Of a DNA stretch of 64,000 nt, positions 6,706 through 17,056 are shown in pieces. Both the position numbers and the translations under genes were made by a program. The notes below the pieces were generated by a model. The model had not been told where the DNA came from, did not search any database, and was given only the letters and a program-made list of their open reading frames with translations. Numbering within the stretch: the first letter of the stretch is position 1; every line of letters begins with the position of its first letter. This DNA is from Agrobacterium vaccinii (GTDB lineage: Bacteria > Pseudomonadota > Alphaproteobacteria > Rhizobiales > Rhizobiaceae), in contig NZ_CP054150.1 in assembly GCF_021310995.1 (NCBI RefSeq), positions 1,178,001 to 1,242,000 on the forward strand, written 5' to 3'.

Positions 6706-7203
6706 TTTTCTTCTGATAGCAGAAGTCAATGTCCTTTTTTCAAATCGCAGTTGTTGCGTAAAAATCTCCAAGACATCGTTTTTAACAAATCCACACGTCG
6801 TGTTGTCGGGCTTCGTGTTCGCTGCAAAACATGCCCTCTAAGCCATCTTCAGTATCGTTTCAGTTCGAGCGATTTCTTGGGTTTTTAAGTCATCTTTTTA
6901 TTGTCGTTTTTGTCGAGCTGCAGTCATTTTTAAGCTCAAAAATATGCGACAATTTGGTGGCGCCAAATCCTGTTTGATTATCCATGTTTTTGAATAGCTT
7001 AGCGCTGTAAATTCTGGCGTTCGGCAAGGCGTGCGCATATAATGGTAGCTTCTCGAAGTCACGATTGACTCGAAATGGCACTTAATCTCTTGCAGAGAGA
7101 GCGTGGCTGGGATAACCACTGCGGCGTTGCAACATAATTTCGACCCTATGGATTCTCATCCAAAAGGGATATACTCGACGCTCGGTCGGGTAAGGAAGAG
7201 ACA
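6706..7203. other. AT-rich intergenic region and nuo operon upstream region
   Basis: No gene is recognisable. The first part has a weak hairpin plus T-run after tRNA-Asp. The rest is AT-rich relative to its flanks and should hold the nuo promoter, but no convincing -35/-10 pair could be fixed by eye. A good ribosome binding site, AAGGAAG, lies just before nuoA. Confidence 0.5.
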
Positions 7204-7569
7204 ATGACTGAACTCCTCAGTTCCTACATTCCGATCGCAATCTTCATTGGTATCGCGCTTGTCATCGGTCTGGCGCTGTTGATTGCGCCTTTCGCCGTTG
7301 CCTACAAGAACCCCGACCCGGAAAAGCTCTCGGCCTTCGAGTGCGGCTTCAATGCTTTTGATGACGCGCGTATGAAGTTCGACATTCGCTTTTATCTGGT
7401 GTCGATTCTGTTCATCATCTTCGATCTTGAAGTCGCATTCCTGTTTCCGTGGGCTGTGTCCTTCGGTGAAATCGGCTGGTTCGGTTTCTGGTCCATGATG
7501 GTGTTCCTTGGTGTTCTCACCATCGGCTTTATCTATGAATGGAAGAAGGGGGCACTGGAATGGGCGTAG
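7204..7569 (+). CDS. nuoA: NADH-quinone oxidoreductase subunit A
   Basis: A 121-residue inner-membrane subunit of proton-pumping complex I. Three hydrophobic segments (about 8-32, 62-82, 88-110) flank the conserved loop [20 protein letters not shown], whose cysteine lies in the loop near the quinone-site entrance. First gene of the nuo operon; AAGGAAG lies before the ATG. It overlaps the start of nuoB by ten bases, which implies coupled translation. Length is normal for alphaproteobacteria. Confidence 0.97.
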   Translation: MTELLSSYIPIAIFIGIALVIGLALLIAPFAVAYKNPDPEKLSAFECGFNAFDDARMKFDIRFYLVSILFIIFDLEVAFLFPWAVSFGEIGWFGFWSMMVFLGVLTIGFIYEWKKGALEWA

Positions 7570-8144
7570 TTCAAAACGACACCACGCTTGTCGCGCCAAA
7601 GCCCAAGGGCATTATCGATCCATCGACTGGCAAGCCTGTCGGTAGCGACGATGGCTATTTCACTGAAATCAACGATGAGCTTGCCGACAAGGGTTTTCTG
7701 GTCACGTCCACGGACGAGCTGATCACCTGGGCTCGCACAGGCTCCTTGATGTGGATGCAGTTCGGCTTGGCCTGCTGCGCCGTTGAAGGTCTGATGCAGG
7801 CCTCCGGCCCGCGTTATGATATGGAACGCTTCGGCGTTGCTCCGCGCGCGTCGCCGCGTCAGTCGGACGTGATGATCGTTGCCGGTACGCTCACCAACAA
7901 GATGGCGCCAGCGCTTCGGAAGGTCTATGATCAGATGCCGGAGCCACGCTACGTCATCTCCATGGGCTCCTGTGCCAATGGCGGCGGTTACTACCATTAT
8001 TCCTACGCCGTCGTGCGCGGTTGTGACCGTGTGGTTCCTGTCGATATCTACGTGCCGGGCTGTCCCCCCACGGCGGAAGCGCTGCTTTACGGCGTGCTTC
8101 TGCTGCAGAAGAAAATCCGCCGTACCGGTACGATCGAGCGTTAA
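7560..8144 (+). CDS. nuoB: NADH-quinone oxidoreductase subunit B (N2 cluster)
   Basis: A 194-residue peripheral-arm subunit that carries the terminal 4Fe-4S cluster N2 donating to quinone. Ligands are visible as Cys72-Cys73 (ACCAVE), Cys138 (GSCANGGG) and Cys168 (PGCPP). The start at 7560 is chosen over an in-frame ATG at 7539 because GAAGGGGG sits just before it and N-terminal length then matches relatives. The loop after CCAVE reads [11 protein letters not shown], one residue longer than the EMMHMAAPRYD type found in mitochondrial and E. coli-like homologues; this loop faces the quinone pocket. Confidence 0.96.
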   Translation: MGVVQNDTTLVAPKPKGIIDPSTGKPVGSDDGYFTEINDELADKGFLVTSTDELITWARTGSLMWMQFGLACCAVEGLMQASGPRYDMERFGVAPRASPRQSDVMIVAGTLTNKMAPALRKVYDQMPEPRYVISMGSCANGGGYYHYSYAVVRGCDRVVPVDIYVPGCPPTAEALLYGVLLLQKKIRRTGTIER

Positions 8145-8161
8145 GGGCAGAGGACTGACAA

Positions 8162-8764
8162 ATGAGCGAAGCTCTCAACGATCTCTCGGCCTATGTGCAG
8201 GAAGTGCGCGGTTCCCTGCTGGAATCTGCGGTGATTGCCTATGGCGAACTGACGCTGAACACCACTCCTGAGAACGTCATCGCGCTGTTGACCTTCCTGC
8301 GTGACGACGTGCAGTGCGGTTTCGTCAACATCATCGATATCTGCGGCGTGGACTGGCCGAGCCGCGAAAAGCGTTTCGACGTGGTCTACCACCTGCTGTC
8401 GCCGCGCCAGAATTTGCGCGTGCGTATCAAGCTTCAGGCCGCCGAAGACGAAGCCGTCCCATCGGCGACGTCCGTTTTCCTTGGTGCTGAATGGTTCGAG
8501 CGCGAAGCATGGGATATGTATGGCATTCCATTCGAAGGCCATTCGGACCTGCGCCGCATTTTGACCGACTACGGTTTCGAAGGTCATCCGCTGCGCAAGG
8601 ATTTCCCGGTCACGGGCTTTGTGGAAGTGCGCTACGATGACGTGCTGAAGCGCGTTCTTTATGAGCCTGTCGAACTGAAACAGGAATTCCGTAACTTCGA
8701 CTTCCTTTCCCCTTGGGAAGGAACGGATTACGTTCTTCCCGGTGACGAAAAGGCCAAGCCATGA
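8162..8764 (+). CDS. nuoC: NADH-quinone oxidoreductase subunit C
   Basis: A 200-residue 30-kDa-type subunit of the complex I connecting fragment; it has no cofactor and binds NuoD. Hallmarks are the [10 protein letters not shown] core and the signature [25 protein letters not shown] near 115-145. It is separate from nuoD, as in alphaproteobacteria, not fused as in E. coli. It starts 17 nt after nuoB and overlaps the next gene by ATGA at 8761-8764. Confidence 0.97.
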   Translation: MSEALNDLSAYVQEVRGSLLESAVIAYGELTLNTTPENVIALLTFLRDDVQCGFVNIIDICGVDWPSREKRFDVVYHLLSPRQNLRVRIKLQAAEDEAVPSATSVFLGAEWFEREAWDMYGIPFEGHSDLRRILTDYGFEGHPLRKDFPVTGFVEVRYDDVLKRVLYEPVELKQEFRNFDFLSPWEGTDYVLPGDEKAKP

Positions 8765-9192
8765 GCGAAGCTGCCGCCATAGAGCAGGGGCAGTGTCTTT
8801 GCGGCGCCGTGCGCTTTTCAGCGACGATCGGTGCCCGTGAAGTCGGCGCGTGCCATTGCTCCATGTGCCGTCGCTGGACGGGTGGGGTGTTCCTCGCCGT
8901 CGAGTGCGAGGCGGTAACCCTCGAAAATGACGCAAAACTGGGCGTTTATTCGTCTTCCGAATGGGGCGAGCGTTGCTTTTGCACCACGTGCGGCAGTACG
9001 GTCATGTGGCGCTCGAAAGATGGTGCGCACCATGCGGTTTCTCTGCAGTCCTTCGAAGACCCGTCCAGTTTCCGTTTCGCATCGCAAATCTTCATAGACG
9101 AAAAGCCGACAAACTATTCGTTCGCCGAGGCCACGAAGAACATGACCGGCCCCGAATTCATCGCCATGATTACGTCGGCGGAGCAACACTGA
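8761..9192 (+). CDS. GFA-family (CENP-V/GFA) zinc protein inserted in the nuo operon
   Basis: A 143-residue protein of the glutathione-dependent formaldehyde-activating-like family. Zinc-binding cysteines show as [10 protein letters not shown] near 10, [12 protein letters not shown] near 32 and CFCTTCGS near 73. The family binds two zinc ions; most members have no proven substrate. It is translationally coupled on both sides (ATGA overlap with nuoC, one-base overlap with nuoD), so it is expressed with complex I. Whether it acts on the complex is unknown; a passenger metabolic gene is equally possible. Confidence 0.88.
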   Translation: MSEAAAIEQGQCLCGAVRFSATIGAREVGACHCSMCRRWTGGVFLAVECEAVTLENDAKLGVYSSSEWGERCFCTTCGSTVMWRSKDGAHHAVSLQSFEDPSSFRFASQIFIDEKPTNYSFAEATKNMTGPEFIAMITSAEQH

Positions 9193-10382
9193 TGACAGAA
9201 CATAACGTTCGCAATTTTACGATCAACTTCGGCCCGGAACACCCGTCCGCGCACGGCGTGTTGCGTCTCGTGCTCGAGCTCGACGGTGAAATCGTCGAGC
9301 GCGTCGATCCGCATATCGGCCTGTTGCACCGCGGCACGGAAAAGCTAATCGAGACCAAGACCTATCTTCAGGCGCTGCCGTATTTTGACCGCCTCGATTA
9401 CGTTGCGCCGATGAACCAGGAGCATGCCTTCTCGCTGGCCGTTGAAAAGCTTCTCGGCCTCGAGATTCCGATGCGTGGTCAGTTGATCCGTGTTCTCTTC
9501 TCGGAAATCGGCCGCATTCTCTCGCACATCATGAACGTCACGACGCAGGCCATGGACGTGGGCGCAATGACGCCGCCGGTCTGGGGCTTCGAAGAGCGTG
9601 AAAAGCTCATGGTGTTCTACGAGCGCGCTTCGGGCGCCCGTCTGCACGCCGCCTATTTCCGCCCAGGTGGCGTCCATCAGGACCTACCGCCTGAGCTGGT
9701 TGATGATATCGGCAAGTGGTGCGATCCATTCATCACCTTCCTCGACAATGTCGAAGGTCTTTTGACCGACAACCGCATCTACAAGCAGCGTAACGTCGAT
9801 ATCGGCGTTGTCTCGCTCGAAGATGCGTTCGCATGGGGCTTTACCGGCGTCATGGTCCGCGGCTCGGGTGCTGCCTGGGATTTGCGTCGCGCGCAGCCTT
9901 ACGAATGCTATTCCGATCTGGAATTCGACATTCCCGTCGGCAAGAACGGCGACTGCTATGACCGCTATCTCATCCGCATGCAGGAAATGCGCGAATCGAT
10001 CAAGATCATGAAGCAGTGCGTTGAACTGTTGCAGGGCAAGCACCGCGTTGGTGCCGTGTCGTCGCTCGATGGCAAGGTCGTTCCGCCAAAGCGTGGCGAG
10101 ATGAAGCGTTCGATGGAAGCGCTGATCCACCACTTCAAGCTCTACACCGAAGGTTATCACGTGCCGGCTGGCGAAGTGTACGCAGCCGTCGAAGCGCCGA
10201 AGGGCGAGTTCGGCGTCTATGTGGTCGCCGATGGTTCGAACAAGCCTTACCGCTGCAAGATCCGCGCGCCGGGTTACGCACATCTGCAAGCCATGGACTT
10301 CCTTTGCAAGGGACACCAGCTTGCCGACGTGACGGCTGTTCTCGGCTCTCTGGACATCGTGTTCGGGGAGGTCGACCGCTGA
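9192..10382 (+). CDS. nuoD: NADH-quinone oxidoreductase subunit D
   Basis: A 396-residue 49-kDa-type subunit that forms the quinone pocket with NuoB. It begins [22 protein letters not shown], the conserved N terminus with the HPSAHG loop, and continues with [14 protein letters not shown] and the [12 protein letters not shown] region. The true start at 9192 overlaps the GFA stop; a longer in-frame extension upstream is antisense noise. It ends at 10382, where the next ATG begins (ATGA). Confidence 0.97.
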   Translation: MTEHNVRNFTINFGPEHPSAHGVLRLVLELDGEIVERVDPHIGLLHRGTEKLIETKTYLQALPYFDRLDYVAPMNQEHAFSLAVEKLLGLEIPMRGQLIRVLFSEIGRILSHIMNVTTQAMDVGAMTPPVWGFEEREKLMVFYERASGARLHAAYFRPGGVHQDLPPELVDDIGKWCDPFITFLDNVEGLLTDNRIYKQRNVDIGVVSLEDAFAWGFTGVMVRGSGAAWDLRRAQPYECYSDLEFDIPVGKNGDCYDRYLIRMQEMRESIKIMKQCVELLQGKHRVGAVSSLDGKVVPPKRGEMKRSMEALIHHFKLYTEGYHVPAGEVYAAVEAPKGEFGVYVVADGSNKPYRCKIRAPGYAHLQAMDFLCKGHQLADVTAVLGSLDIVFGEVDR

Positions 10383-10636
10383 TGCGTTTGCCGCTGGCCA
10401 TATCGGCTCTTGTTGCCGCGACTGCACCCGTTTTCGCCCAGACGGCGGATAACGGCGTGTCTTCGCAGGCAGGCGGCGGTTCATCATCTGTCAAGCAACT
10501 TCTGTCACAGGGATACGAGATCAAGTCCTCGCTTCCCAACGGCGGAAAATTCATTGTGTTCATGCAAAAAGACAAAGCGGCCTATGCCTGCGAATTCGTC
10601 ACGGTGACGAAATCGCGGTGCGAGTCGCTCAATTGA
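10382..10636 (+). CDS. Small secreted hypothetical protein in the nuo operon
   Basis: An 84-residue protein with a clear signal peptide ([20 protein letters not shown], cleavage near residue 20). The mature part carries two Cys near the C terminus (YACEFV and SRCESLN) that could form one disulfide. It starts in the nuoD stop codon, so it is co-translated with complex I. The product should be periplasmic. Similar short ORFs occur at this spot in rhizobial nuo operons as far as I recall; no function is known. Confidence 0.8.
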   Translation: MRLPLAISALVAATAPVFAQTADNGVSSQAGGGSSSVKQLLSQGYEIKSSLPNGGKFIVFMQKDKAAYACEFVTVTKSRCESLN

Positions 10637-10652
10637 TGAGGCGTGAGGAAGT

Positions 10653-11765
10653 ATGTCCGTTCGTCGACTAGCCGAAGATCAGTTCCAGCCCACGGGTTTC
10701 GCGTTTAACGCGGACAACACCGCATGGGCGGAAAAAACGATCCAGAAGTATCCTGCAGGACGCCAGCAATCTGCGGTCATTCCGCTGTTGATGCGCGCCC
10801 AGGAGCAGGACGGCTGGGTCACCCGCGCCTGTATCGAAAAGATCGCCGACATGCTGGATATGGCCTATATCCGCGTGCTTGAAGTTGCGACGTTCTATAC
10901 GCAGTTCCAGCTCAAGCCTGTCGGCACCAGAGCGCATATTCAGGTCTGCGGCACCACGCCCTGCATGTTGCGCGGTTCAGAAGCGCTGATGGACGTCTGC
11001 CGCCACAAGATCCATCATGACCCGCTGACCCCCAATGAGAGCGGTACGCTGTCGTGGGAAGAGGTGGAATGTCAGGGCGCCTGCGTCAACGCGCCGATGG
11101 TCATCATCTTCAAGGATGCCTATGAAGACCTGACGCCCGAGCGTCTGGAAGAGATCATCGACACGTTCGAAGCCGGCAAGGGCGACACCGTCAAGCCAGG
11201 CCCGCAGATCGACCGTCATTTGTCGGCTCCGATCGGTCCGCTGACGACGTTGACGGAAGAGACGAAGCCTGACCGTTCCAATCTCGACAAGCCAGCAGAG
11301 GCGCCCGCAGCGCCGGAAGCCGCGGCTGCACCGTCTGAAGCTGCAAAGCCGAAGACGACGGCAGCCGAGTCGGATGCGAAGTTGAAGACACCGGTCACCG
11401 ATCCCAAGGCGTCCGAAAGCAACGCCAAGGACGCTGCCAAAGAAGGGTCGGGCGAGACGAAAACGTCTGCCAAACCATCGCTGGAAGACAAGAACCGTCC
11501 CGCCAAGATTGAACGGCCCGCAAAGGCCGATGATCTCAAGCTCATTTCCGGCGTTGGCCCGAAGAACGAAGCAACGCTCAACGAACTCGGCATCTTCACC
11601 TATATGCAGATTGCCGGTTGGTCCGCAGAAGAGCGTGAATGGGTTGATGGTTATCTGAATTTCAAGGGTCGTATCGATCGCGATGATTGGGTACGTCAGG
11701 CCGAGGCTCTCGCCAAGGGTGGCGAAGCCGAATACATCAAGGTCTTCGGCAAGAAGCCGCGGTAA
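10653..11765 (+). CDS. nuoE: NADH-quinone oxidoreductase subunit E with C-terminal helix-hairpin-helix extension
   Basis: A 370-residue protein, about twice the length of E. coli NuoE. Residues 1-190 are the thioredoxin-like 24-kDa subunit with 2Fe-2S ligands in [10 protein letters not shown] and [10 protein letters not shown]. Residues about 195-285 are a Pro/Ala/Lys/Glu-rich linker. Residues about 290-370 form a helix-hairpin-helix-like domain ([20 protein letters not shown]), as also seen in other rhizobial proteins. The extension's role is unknown; it could bind nucleic acid or partner subunits. Confidence 0.95.
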   Translation: MSVRRLAEDQFQPTGFAFNADNTAWAEKTIQKYPAGRQQSAVIPLLMRAQEQDGWVTRACIEKIADMLDMAYIRVLEVATFYTQFQLKPVGTRAHIQVCGTTPCMLRGSEALMDVCRHKIHHDPLTPNESGTLSWEEVECQGACVNAPMVIIFKDAYEDLTPERLEEIIDTFEAGKGDTVKPGPQIDRHLSAPIGPLTTLTEETKPDRSNLDKPAEAPAAPEAAAAPSEAAKPKTTAAESDAKLKTPVTDPKASESNAKDAAKEGSGETKTSAKPSLEDKNRPAKIERPAKADDLKLISGVGPKNEATLNELGIFTYMQIAGWSAEEREWVDGYLNFKGRIDRDDWVRQAEALAKGGEAEYIKVFGKKPR

Positions 11766-11776
11766 AGAGGTCAAGC

Positions 11777-13081
11777 ATGTTAAAAGATCAGGATCGCATC
11801 TTTACCAATCTCTACGGCCTCAAGGACACCTCGTTGAAGGGTGTGCTTGCGCGCGGTCATTGGGATGGCACGAAGCAGATCATCGAAAAGGGACGTGACT
11901 GGATCATCAACGAAATGAAGGCATCCGGCCTTCGTGGTCGTGGTGGTGCGGGCTTCCCGACAGGCCTCAAATGGTCCTTCATGCCGAAGGAAAGCGATGG
12001 CCGTCCGCATTATCTCGTCGTCAATGCCGACGAATCCGAACCCGGCACCTGCAAGGACCGCGAAATCCTGCGCCACGATCCGCACACGCTGATCGAAGGC
12101 TGCGTGATCGCCGGTTTCGCCATGAGCGCGCATACGGCCTACATCTACGTTCGCGGCGAATATATGCGCGAACGCGAAGCGCTTCAGGCCGCGATCGACG
12201 AATGCTATGACGCCGGTCTGTTGGGCAAGAACAACAAGAACGGCTGGGATTTCGACGTTTACGTTCACCACGGCGCAGGTGCATACATCTGCGGTGAGGA
12301 AACGGCGCTTCTCGAAAGCCTAGAAGGCAAGAAGGGCCAGCCGCGCCTCAAGCCTCCGTTCCCGGCCAATATGGGTCTCTACGGTTGCCCGACCACGGTC
12401 AACAACGTCGAGTCCATCGCCGTTGCGCCGACCATCCTGCGTCGTGGCGCGTCGTGGTTCTCCTCCATCGGTCGTCCGAACAATGTCGGCACCAAGCTGT
12501 TCATGGTCTCGGGCCATGTCGAGCGCCCGTGCACCTTCGAAGACGCGCTGGGTCTCTCCTTCAAGGAACTGATCGAGCGGCACTGCGGTGGCATTCGTGG
12601 CGGCTGGGACAATCTGCTCGGCGTCATTCCAGGCGGTGCATCCTGCCCCATCGTTCGCGGTGAGGACATGAAGGACGCCATCATGGATTTCGATGGCATG
12701 CGCGAAGTGAAGTCGTCCTTCGGCACCGGCGGCATGATCGTCATGGACAAGTCCACCGACGTGATCAAGGCCATCGCCCGCATCGCGGCCTTCTTCAAGC
12801 ATGAGAGTTGCGGTCAGTGCACGCCATGCCGCGAAGGCACGGGCTGGATGTGGCGCGTGCTGGAACGCATGGTCAAGGGCAACGCGCAGAAGCGCGAAAT
12901 CGATATGCTGTTCGAAGTGACGAAGCAGATCGAAGGCCACACCATCTGTGCGCTGGGTGATGCGGCTGCATGGCCGGTTCAGGCGCTCATCCGCAATTTC
13001 CGTCCGGAAATCGAAAAGCGGATCGATGAATATACCTACAGAGCCATGGATGATGGCGCTGTGCTTGAGGCTGCCGAGTAA
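11777..13081 (+). CDS. nuoF: NADH-quinone oxidoreductase subunit F (NADH/FMN binding)
   Basis: A 434-residue 51-kDa subunit where NADH reduces FMN. Visible are the Gly-rich NADH/FMN segment [17 protein letters not shown] near 53, [14 protein letters not shown] near 175 and the 4Fe-4S motif [14 protein letters not shown] near 345. The ATG at 11777, preceded by AGAGG, is preferred to an in-frame upstream start overlapping nuoE. A 173-nt gap follows, the longest inside the operon. Confidence 0.97.
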   Translation: MLKDQDRIFTNLYGLKDTSLKGVLARGHWDGTKQIIEKGRDWIINEMKASGLRGRGGAGFPTGLKWSFMPKESDGRPHYLVVNADESEPGTCKDREILRHDPHTLIEGCVIAGFAMSAHTAYIYVRGEYMREREALQAAIDECYDAGLLGKNNKNGWDFDVYVHHGAGAYICGEETALLESLEGKKGQPRLKPPFPANMGLYGCPTTVNNVESIAVAPTILRRGASWFSSIGRPNNVGTKLFMVSGHVERPCTFEDALGLSFKELIERHCGGIRGGWDNLLGVIPGGASCPIVRGEDMKDAIMDFDGMREVKSSFGTGGMIVMDKSTDVIKAIARIAAFFKHESCGQCTPCREGTGWMWRVLERMVKGNAQKREIDMLFEVTKQIEGHTICALGDAAAWPVQALIRNFRPEIEKRIDEYTYRAMDDGAVLEAAE

Positions 13082-13254
13082 CACCGGCCAAAGTAACGCC
13101 CGAAGGGTGTTGCGAGGGGCGGGGATCGGGTGTACCGGTCCCTTACATCGTTAAAGCATTCGGCACTTTTTGAGTCTAAGCCGGATGCCATCAGGATTTG
13201 TCCTTGACCGCATGATCATGCGCGATGGACAGGCAACAGGACGTAAGTAGGACC

Positions 13255-15336
13255 ATGACAAAGCTCAAGGTTGACGGTAAAGAGATCGAGGTTCCGGATC
13301 ATTTCACGCTTTTGCAGGCGTGCGAGGAGGCTGGTGCCGAAGTTCCGCGCTTTTGTTTCCACGAGCGTTTGTCGGTTGCGGGTAACTGCCGCATGTGTCT
13401 CATCGAGGTGAAGGGCGGACCGCCTAAGCCTGCCGCATCCTGCGCCATGGGCGTTCGCGATATTCGTGGCGGCCCGAACGGCGAATTGCCGGAAGTTTTC
13501 ACCAATACGCCGATGGTCAAGAAGGCCCGCGAAGGCGTGATGGAATTCCTGCTCATCAACCACCCGCTCGATTGTCCCATCTGTGACCAGGGTGGCGAAT
13601 GCGACCTTCAGGACCAGGCGATGGCCTTCGGTATTCCGGGCTCGCGCTATTCTGAAAACAAGCGCGCCGTGGAAGACAAATACATCGGACCGCTCGTCAA
13701 GACGGTCATGAACCGCTGCATTCACTGCACGCGTTGCGTCCGCTTCACAACGGAAGTTGCAGGCATTTCCGAACTTGGCCTGATTGGTCGCGGCGAGGAC
13801 GCCGAAATCACGACCTATCTCGAGCAGGCAATGACGTCTGAGCTTCAGGGCAACGTCGTTGATCTCTGCCCGGTCGGCGCGCTGACATCCAAGCCTTTCG
13901 CCTTCACGGCCCGTCCTTGGGAACTCGGCAAGACCGAAACCATCGACGTGATGGATGCGCTCGGCTCTGCCATCCGCGTCGATACCCGTGGCCGCGAAGT
14001 CATGCGCGTCATGCCGCGCGTCAACGAAGCGATCAATGAAGAGTGGATTTCCGACAAAAGCCGCTTCATCTGGGATGGTCTGAAGACTCAGCGTCTCGAC
14101 AAGCCCTATGTCCGCAAGGATGGCCGCTTGCAGCCTGCCACATGGGGCGAAGCGTTCGGCGCCATCAAAGCAGCCGTTGCTTCCACATCCGGTGAAAAGA
14201 TCGGCGCTATCGCTGGCGATCTGGCTTCCGTCGAAGAAATGTTCGCATTGAAGTCGCTGCTGGCGTCGCTTGGTTCCACCAATGTCGATTGCCGCCAGGA
14301 TGGCACAGCGCTTGACCCATCGCTCGGTCGCGCAAGCTACCTGTTCAACGCCACCATCGAAGGCATAGAACATGCCGACGCTTTGCTGATCATCGGCTCC
14401 AACCCACGCTACGAAGCTTCCGTGCTCAACGCACGTATTCGCAAGCGCTGGCGCCGTGGCGGTTTCCCGATTGCTGTCATCGGTGAAGCAAGCGAGTTGC
14501 GTTATGAATACGAATATCTCGGCTCCGGCACGGACACGCTGTCCGATCTGGCGTCCGGTTCGCACAGCTTCATCGACAAACTGAAGGCTGCCAAGAACCC
14601 GATGATCATCGTCGGGCAGGGTGCTCTGTCGCGTGAAGATGGTGCTGCTGTGCTGGCTGCGGCTGCAAAGCTGGCCGTTTCCGTCGGCGTCGTTTCGGCT
14701 GAGTGGAACGGTTTCTCGGTTCTGCACACGGCGGCTGCCCGCGTCGGCGGTCTGGATATCGGCTTTGTCCCAGCGGACAAGTCGGCCAACGCTGCGTCTA
14801 TCGCTGCATCGTCCGAGGTTCTCTTCCTGCTTGGTGCAGACGAGATTGATCTGTCGGCCAAGACAGCAAAGCTGACCGTCTATATCGGTTCGCATGGTGA
14901 CGCTGGTGCAATGGCTGCCGATGTCATTCTGCCGGGCGCTGCCTATACCGAAAAGTCCGGTATCTGGGTCAACACCGAGGGCCGCGTCCAGATGGGCAAC
15001 CGCGCCGGTTTCGCACCGGGTGAAGCCCGTGAAGACTGGGCAATCATGCGTGCGCTGTCTGATGTTCTTGGCCACAAACTGCCATTCGACTCGCTCGCTG
15101 CACTGCGTGCCCAGCTTTACATCGCGCATCCGCATTTTGCCGATGCTGACGAGATTGCCGTGGCCGACGTGGCAGGCATCGAAGCGCTGGCGACACAGGC
15201 TGGCACCCTCAACAAGGCAGGCTTTGCCTCGCCGGTTAAGGATTTTTATTTGACGAACCCGATTGCGAGAGCGTCCGCTGTCATGGCCGAATGTTCCGCA
15301 TTGGCCCGCAACAACTTCAAGGCTGCGGCAGAGTAA
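13255..15336 (+). CDS. nuoG: NADH-quinone oxidoreductase subunit G
   Basis: A 693-residue 75-kDa subunit with the chain of iron-sulfur clusters. It starts with a ferredoxin-like 2Fe-2S domain (CFHERLSVAGNCRMC), then the HxxxC cluster motif in HPLDCPICDQGGECDLQDQ, then RCIHCTRCVRF and a C-terminal molybdopterin-oxidoreductase-like domain. The start at 13255 (ATGACAAAGC) gives the canonical MTKLKVDG N terminus; an in-frame ATG 30 bases earlier is less likely. Confidence 0.97.
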   Translation: MTKLKVDGKEIEVPDHFTLLQACEEAGAEVPRFCFHERLSVAGNCRMCLIEVKGGPPKPAASCAMGVRDIRGGPNGELPEVFTNTPMVKKAREGVMEFLLINHPLDCPICDQGGECDLQDQAMAFGIPGSRYSENKRAVEDKYIGPLVKTVMNRCIHCTRCVRFTTEVAGISELGLIGRGEDAEITTYLEQAMTSELQGNVVDLCPVGALTSKPFAFTARPWELGKTETIDVMDALGSAIRVDTRGREVMRVMPRVNEAINEEWISDKSRFIWDGLKTQRLDKPYVRKDGRLQPATWGEAFGAIKAAVASTSGEKIGAIAGDLASVEEMFALKSLLASLGSTNVDCRQDGTALDPSLGRASYLFNATIEGIEHADALLIIGSNPRYEASVLNARIRKRWRRGGFPIAVIGEASELRYEYEYLGSGTDTLSDLASGSHSFIDKLKAAKNPMIIVGQGALSREDGAAVLAAAAKLAVSVGVVSAEWNGFSVLHTAAARVGGLDIGFVPADKSANAASIAASSEVLFLLGADEIDLSAKTAKLTVYIGSHGDAGAMAADVILPGAAYTEKSGIWVNTEGRVQMGNRAGFAPGEAREDWAIMRALSDVLGHKLPFDSLAALRAQLYIAHPHFADADEIAVADVAGIEALATQAGTLNKAGFASPVKDFYLTNPIARASAVMAECSALARNNFKAAAE

Positions 15337-15348
15337 GGGTAGGGGACT

Positions 15349-16392
15349 ATGGAATCGTTTTTCTGGAGCTACGTCTGGCCAGCGCTGATTATTGTCGGCC
15401 AGTCCCTGCTTCTTCTCGTTTTGTTGCTGGTGTCGATCGCCTTCCTTCTGCTTGCCGACCGTAAGATCTGGGCAGCCGTTCAGCTGCGCCGTGGTCCCAA
15501 CGTCGTTGGTCCTTTCGGTCTCTTCCAGTCGTTTGCCGACCTTTTGAAGTTCATTCTGAAAGAGCCTGTCATTCCGTCCGGTGCCAACAAGGCAGTCTTC
15601 CTCCTGGCTCCTCTGGTCGCCGTGACACTGGCTTTGGCCACCTACGCCGTGATCCCGTTCAATCAGGGCTGGGTCATCGCCAACATCAATGTCGGCATTC
15701 TCTACATTTTCGCGATTTCGTCGCTTGAAGTCTACGGCATCATCATGGGTGGCTGGGCTTCGAACTCGAAGTATCCATTCCTCGGCGCGCTTCGTTCTGC
15801 CGCCCAGATGGTGTCCTACGAAGTCTCCATCGGCCTCGTCATCGTCACCGTCCTGCTCTGCGTCGGTTCGCTGAACCTGACGGATATCGTCAACGCGCAG
15901 CATTCGGGCATCGGCACGTCGCTCGGCCTGCCAGCGTCGTTCCTGGACTGGCACTGGTTGCCGCTGTTCCCGATGTTCATCATCTTCTTCATTTCGGCGC
16001 TGGCAGAAACCAACCGTCCACCCTTCGATTTGCCGGAAGCGGAATCGGAACTTGTGGCCGGTCACATGGTGGAGTATGGCTCCACCCCGTACATGATGTT
16101 CATGTTGGGCGAATATGCTGCCATAGTTTTGATGTGCTGCCTGACGACCATCCTGTTCCTGGGCGGCTGGCTTCCCATCGTGGATGTCTGGTTCCTGAAT
16201 TGGGTACCGGGTATCATCTGGTTCATCCTGAAGGGCGGCATGGTGTTCTTCATGTTCGGTCTGGTGAAGGCATTCGTTCCACGTTACCGCTATGACCAGT
16301 TGATGCGTCTCGGCTGGAAGGTCTTCCTTCCGCTCTCGCTCGCCATGGTCGTGATTGTTGCATTCGTACTCAAGCTGACGGCGGGGGCATAA
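15349..16392 (+). CDS. nuoH: NADH-quinone oxidoreductase subunit H
   Basis: A 347-residue ND1-type membrane subunit linking the quinone site to the proton pumps. It has eight hydrophobic segments and conserved loops [20 protein letters not shown] near 36 and [20 protein letters not shown] near 220. It starts 12 nt after nuoG. Length is standard. Confidence 0.97.
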   Translation: MESFFWSYVWPALIIVGQSLLLLVLLLVSIAFLLLADRKIWAAVQLRRGPNVVGPFGLFQSFADLLKFILKEPVIPSGANKAVFLLAPLVAVTLALATYAVIPFNQGWVIANINVGILYIFAISSLEVYGIIMGGWASNSKYPFLGALRSAAQMVSYEVSIGLVIVTVLLCVGSLNLTDIVNAQHSGIGTSLGLPASFLDWHWLPLFPMFIIFFISALAETNRPPFDLPEAESELVAGHMVEYGSTPYMMFMLGEYAAIVLMCCLTTILFLGGWLPIVDVWFLNWVPGIIWFILKGGMVFFMFGLVKAFVPRYRYDQLMRLGWKVFLPLSLAMVVIVAFVLKLTAGA

Positions 16393-16430
16393 GATGTTCG
16401 CAGTCCTCGCTTGCAGATTTGGAGGTTGAG

Positions 16431-16922
16431 ATGGCCAGTCTTTCACAAGCCGTCAATTCACTGTTCCTCAAGGAATTTGTCGGTGCCTTCTTCCTGACGA
16501 TGCGTCACTTCTTCAAACAGAAGGCGACAGTGAACTACCCTTTCGAAAAGGGTCCGGTCAGCCCGCGTTTTCGTGGTGAGCATGCGCTTCGTCGTTATCC
16601 CAACGGGGAAGAACGTTGCATCGCCTGCAAGCTGTGCGAAGCGATCTGTCCTGCCCAGGCCATTACCATCGAAGCTGGCCCGCGCCGCAACGATGGTACG
16701 CGCCGTACGGTTCGTTACGATATCGACATGGTAAAGTGCATCTATTGCGGCTTCTGCCAGGAAGCATGCCCTGTTGATGCCATCGTTGAGGGTCCGAACT
16801 TCGAATTCGCGACGGAAACCCGCGAAGAGCTGTATTTCGACAAGCAGCGTCTTCTCGATAATGGCGACCGCTGGGAACGTGAAATCGCTCGCAACCTTGC
16901 TCTGGATGCGCCTTACCGTTAA
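16431..16922 (+). CDS. nuoI: NADH-quinone oxidoreductase subunit I (two 4Fe-4S clusters)
   Basis: A 163-residue 8Fe ferredoxin-like subunit carrying clusters N6a and N6b. The motifs are [16 protein letters not shown] near 61 and [16 protein letters not shown] near 100. The ATG at 16431 lies directly downstream of GGAGG at 16421 and gives the usual length; an in-frame TTG at 16419 is rejected. A 134-nt gap to nuoJ follows. Confidence 0.97.
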   Translation: MASLSQAVNSLFLKEFVGAFFLTMRHFFKQKATVNYPFEKGPVSPRFRGEHALRRYPNGEERCIACKLCEAICPAQAITIEAGPRRNDGTRRTVRYDIDMVKCIYCGFCQEACPVDAIVEGPNFEFATETREELYFDKQRLLDNGDRWEREIARNLALDAPYR

Positions 16923-17056
16923 GGCAGCATGGTTTCTTCGGAGCGCTGCTTCGGAGAGGGTAAACAGTCAATGCCCGTCGGTTATCGCTGGCGGGAACGA
17001 AACGGGCATGCGGCTTCAGGGTCGCGTTTGTCCGGTGAGGACAAAAAGGCACCAAC

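Noticed and set aside
6390..6841. ORFs running across the tRNA-Asp genes
   Set aside because: Both strands here fold as tRNA-Asp; peptides such as GGRGFEPRHS are typical tRNA translations.
7560..8144. nuoB as a pseudogene because of its altered loop
   Set aside because: The frame is intact, all four cluster ligands are present and the remainder is strongly conserved; an insertion of one residue is not decay.
13216..16446. 1076-codon minus-strand ORF opposite nuoG-nuoH-nuoI
   Set aside because: It is antisense to three clear nuo genes; long antisense frames are common in high-GC coding DNA. The similar 1060-codon ORF at 20036-23218 is rejected for the same reason.
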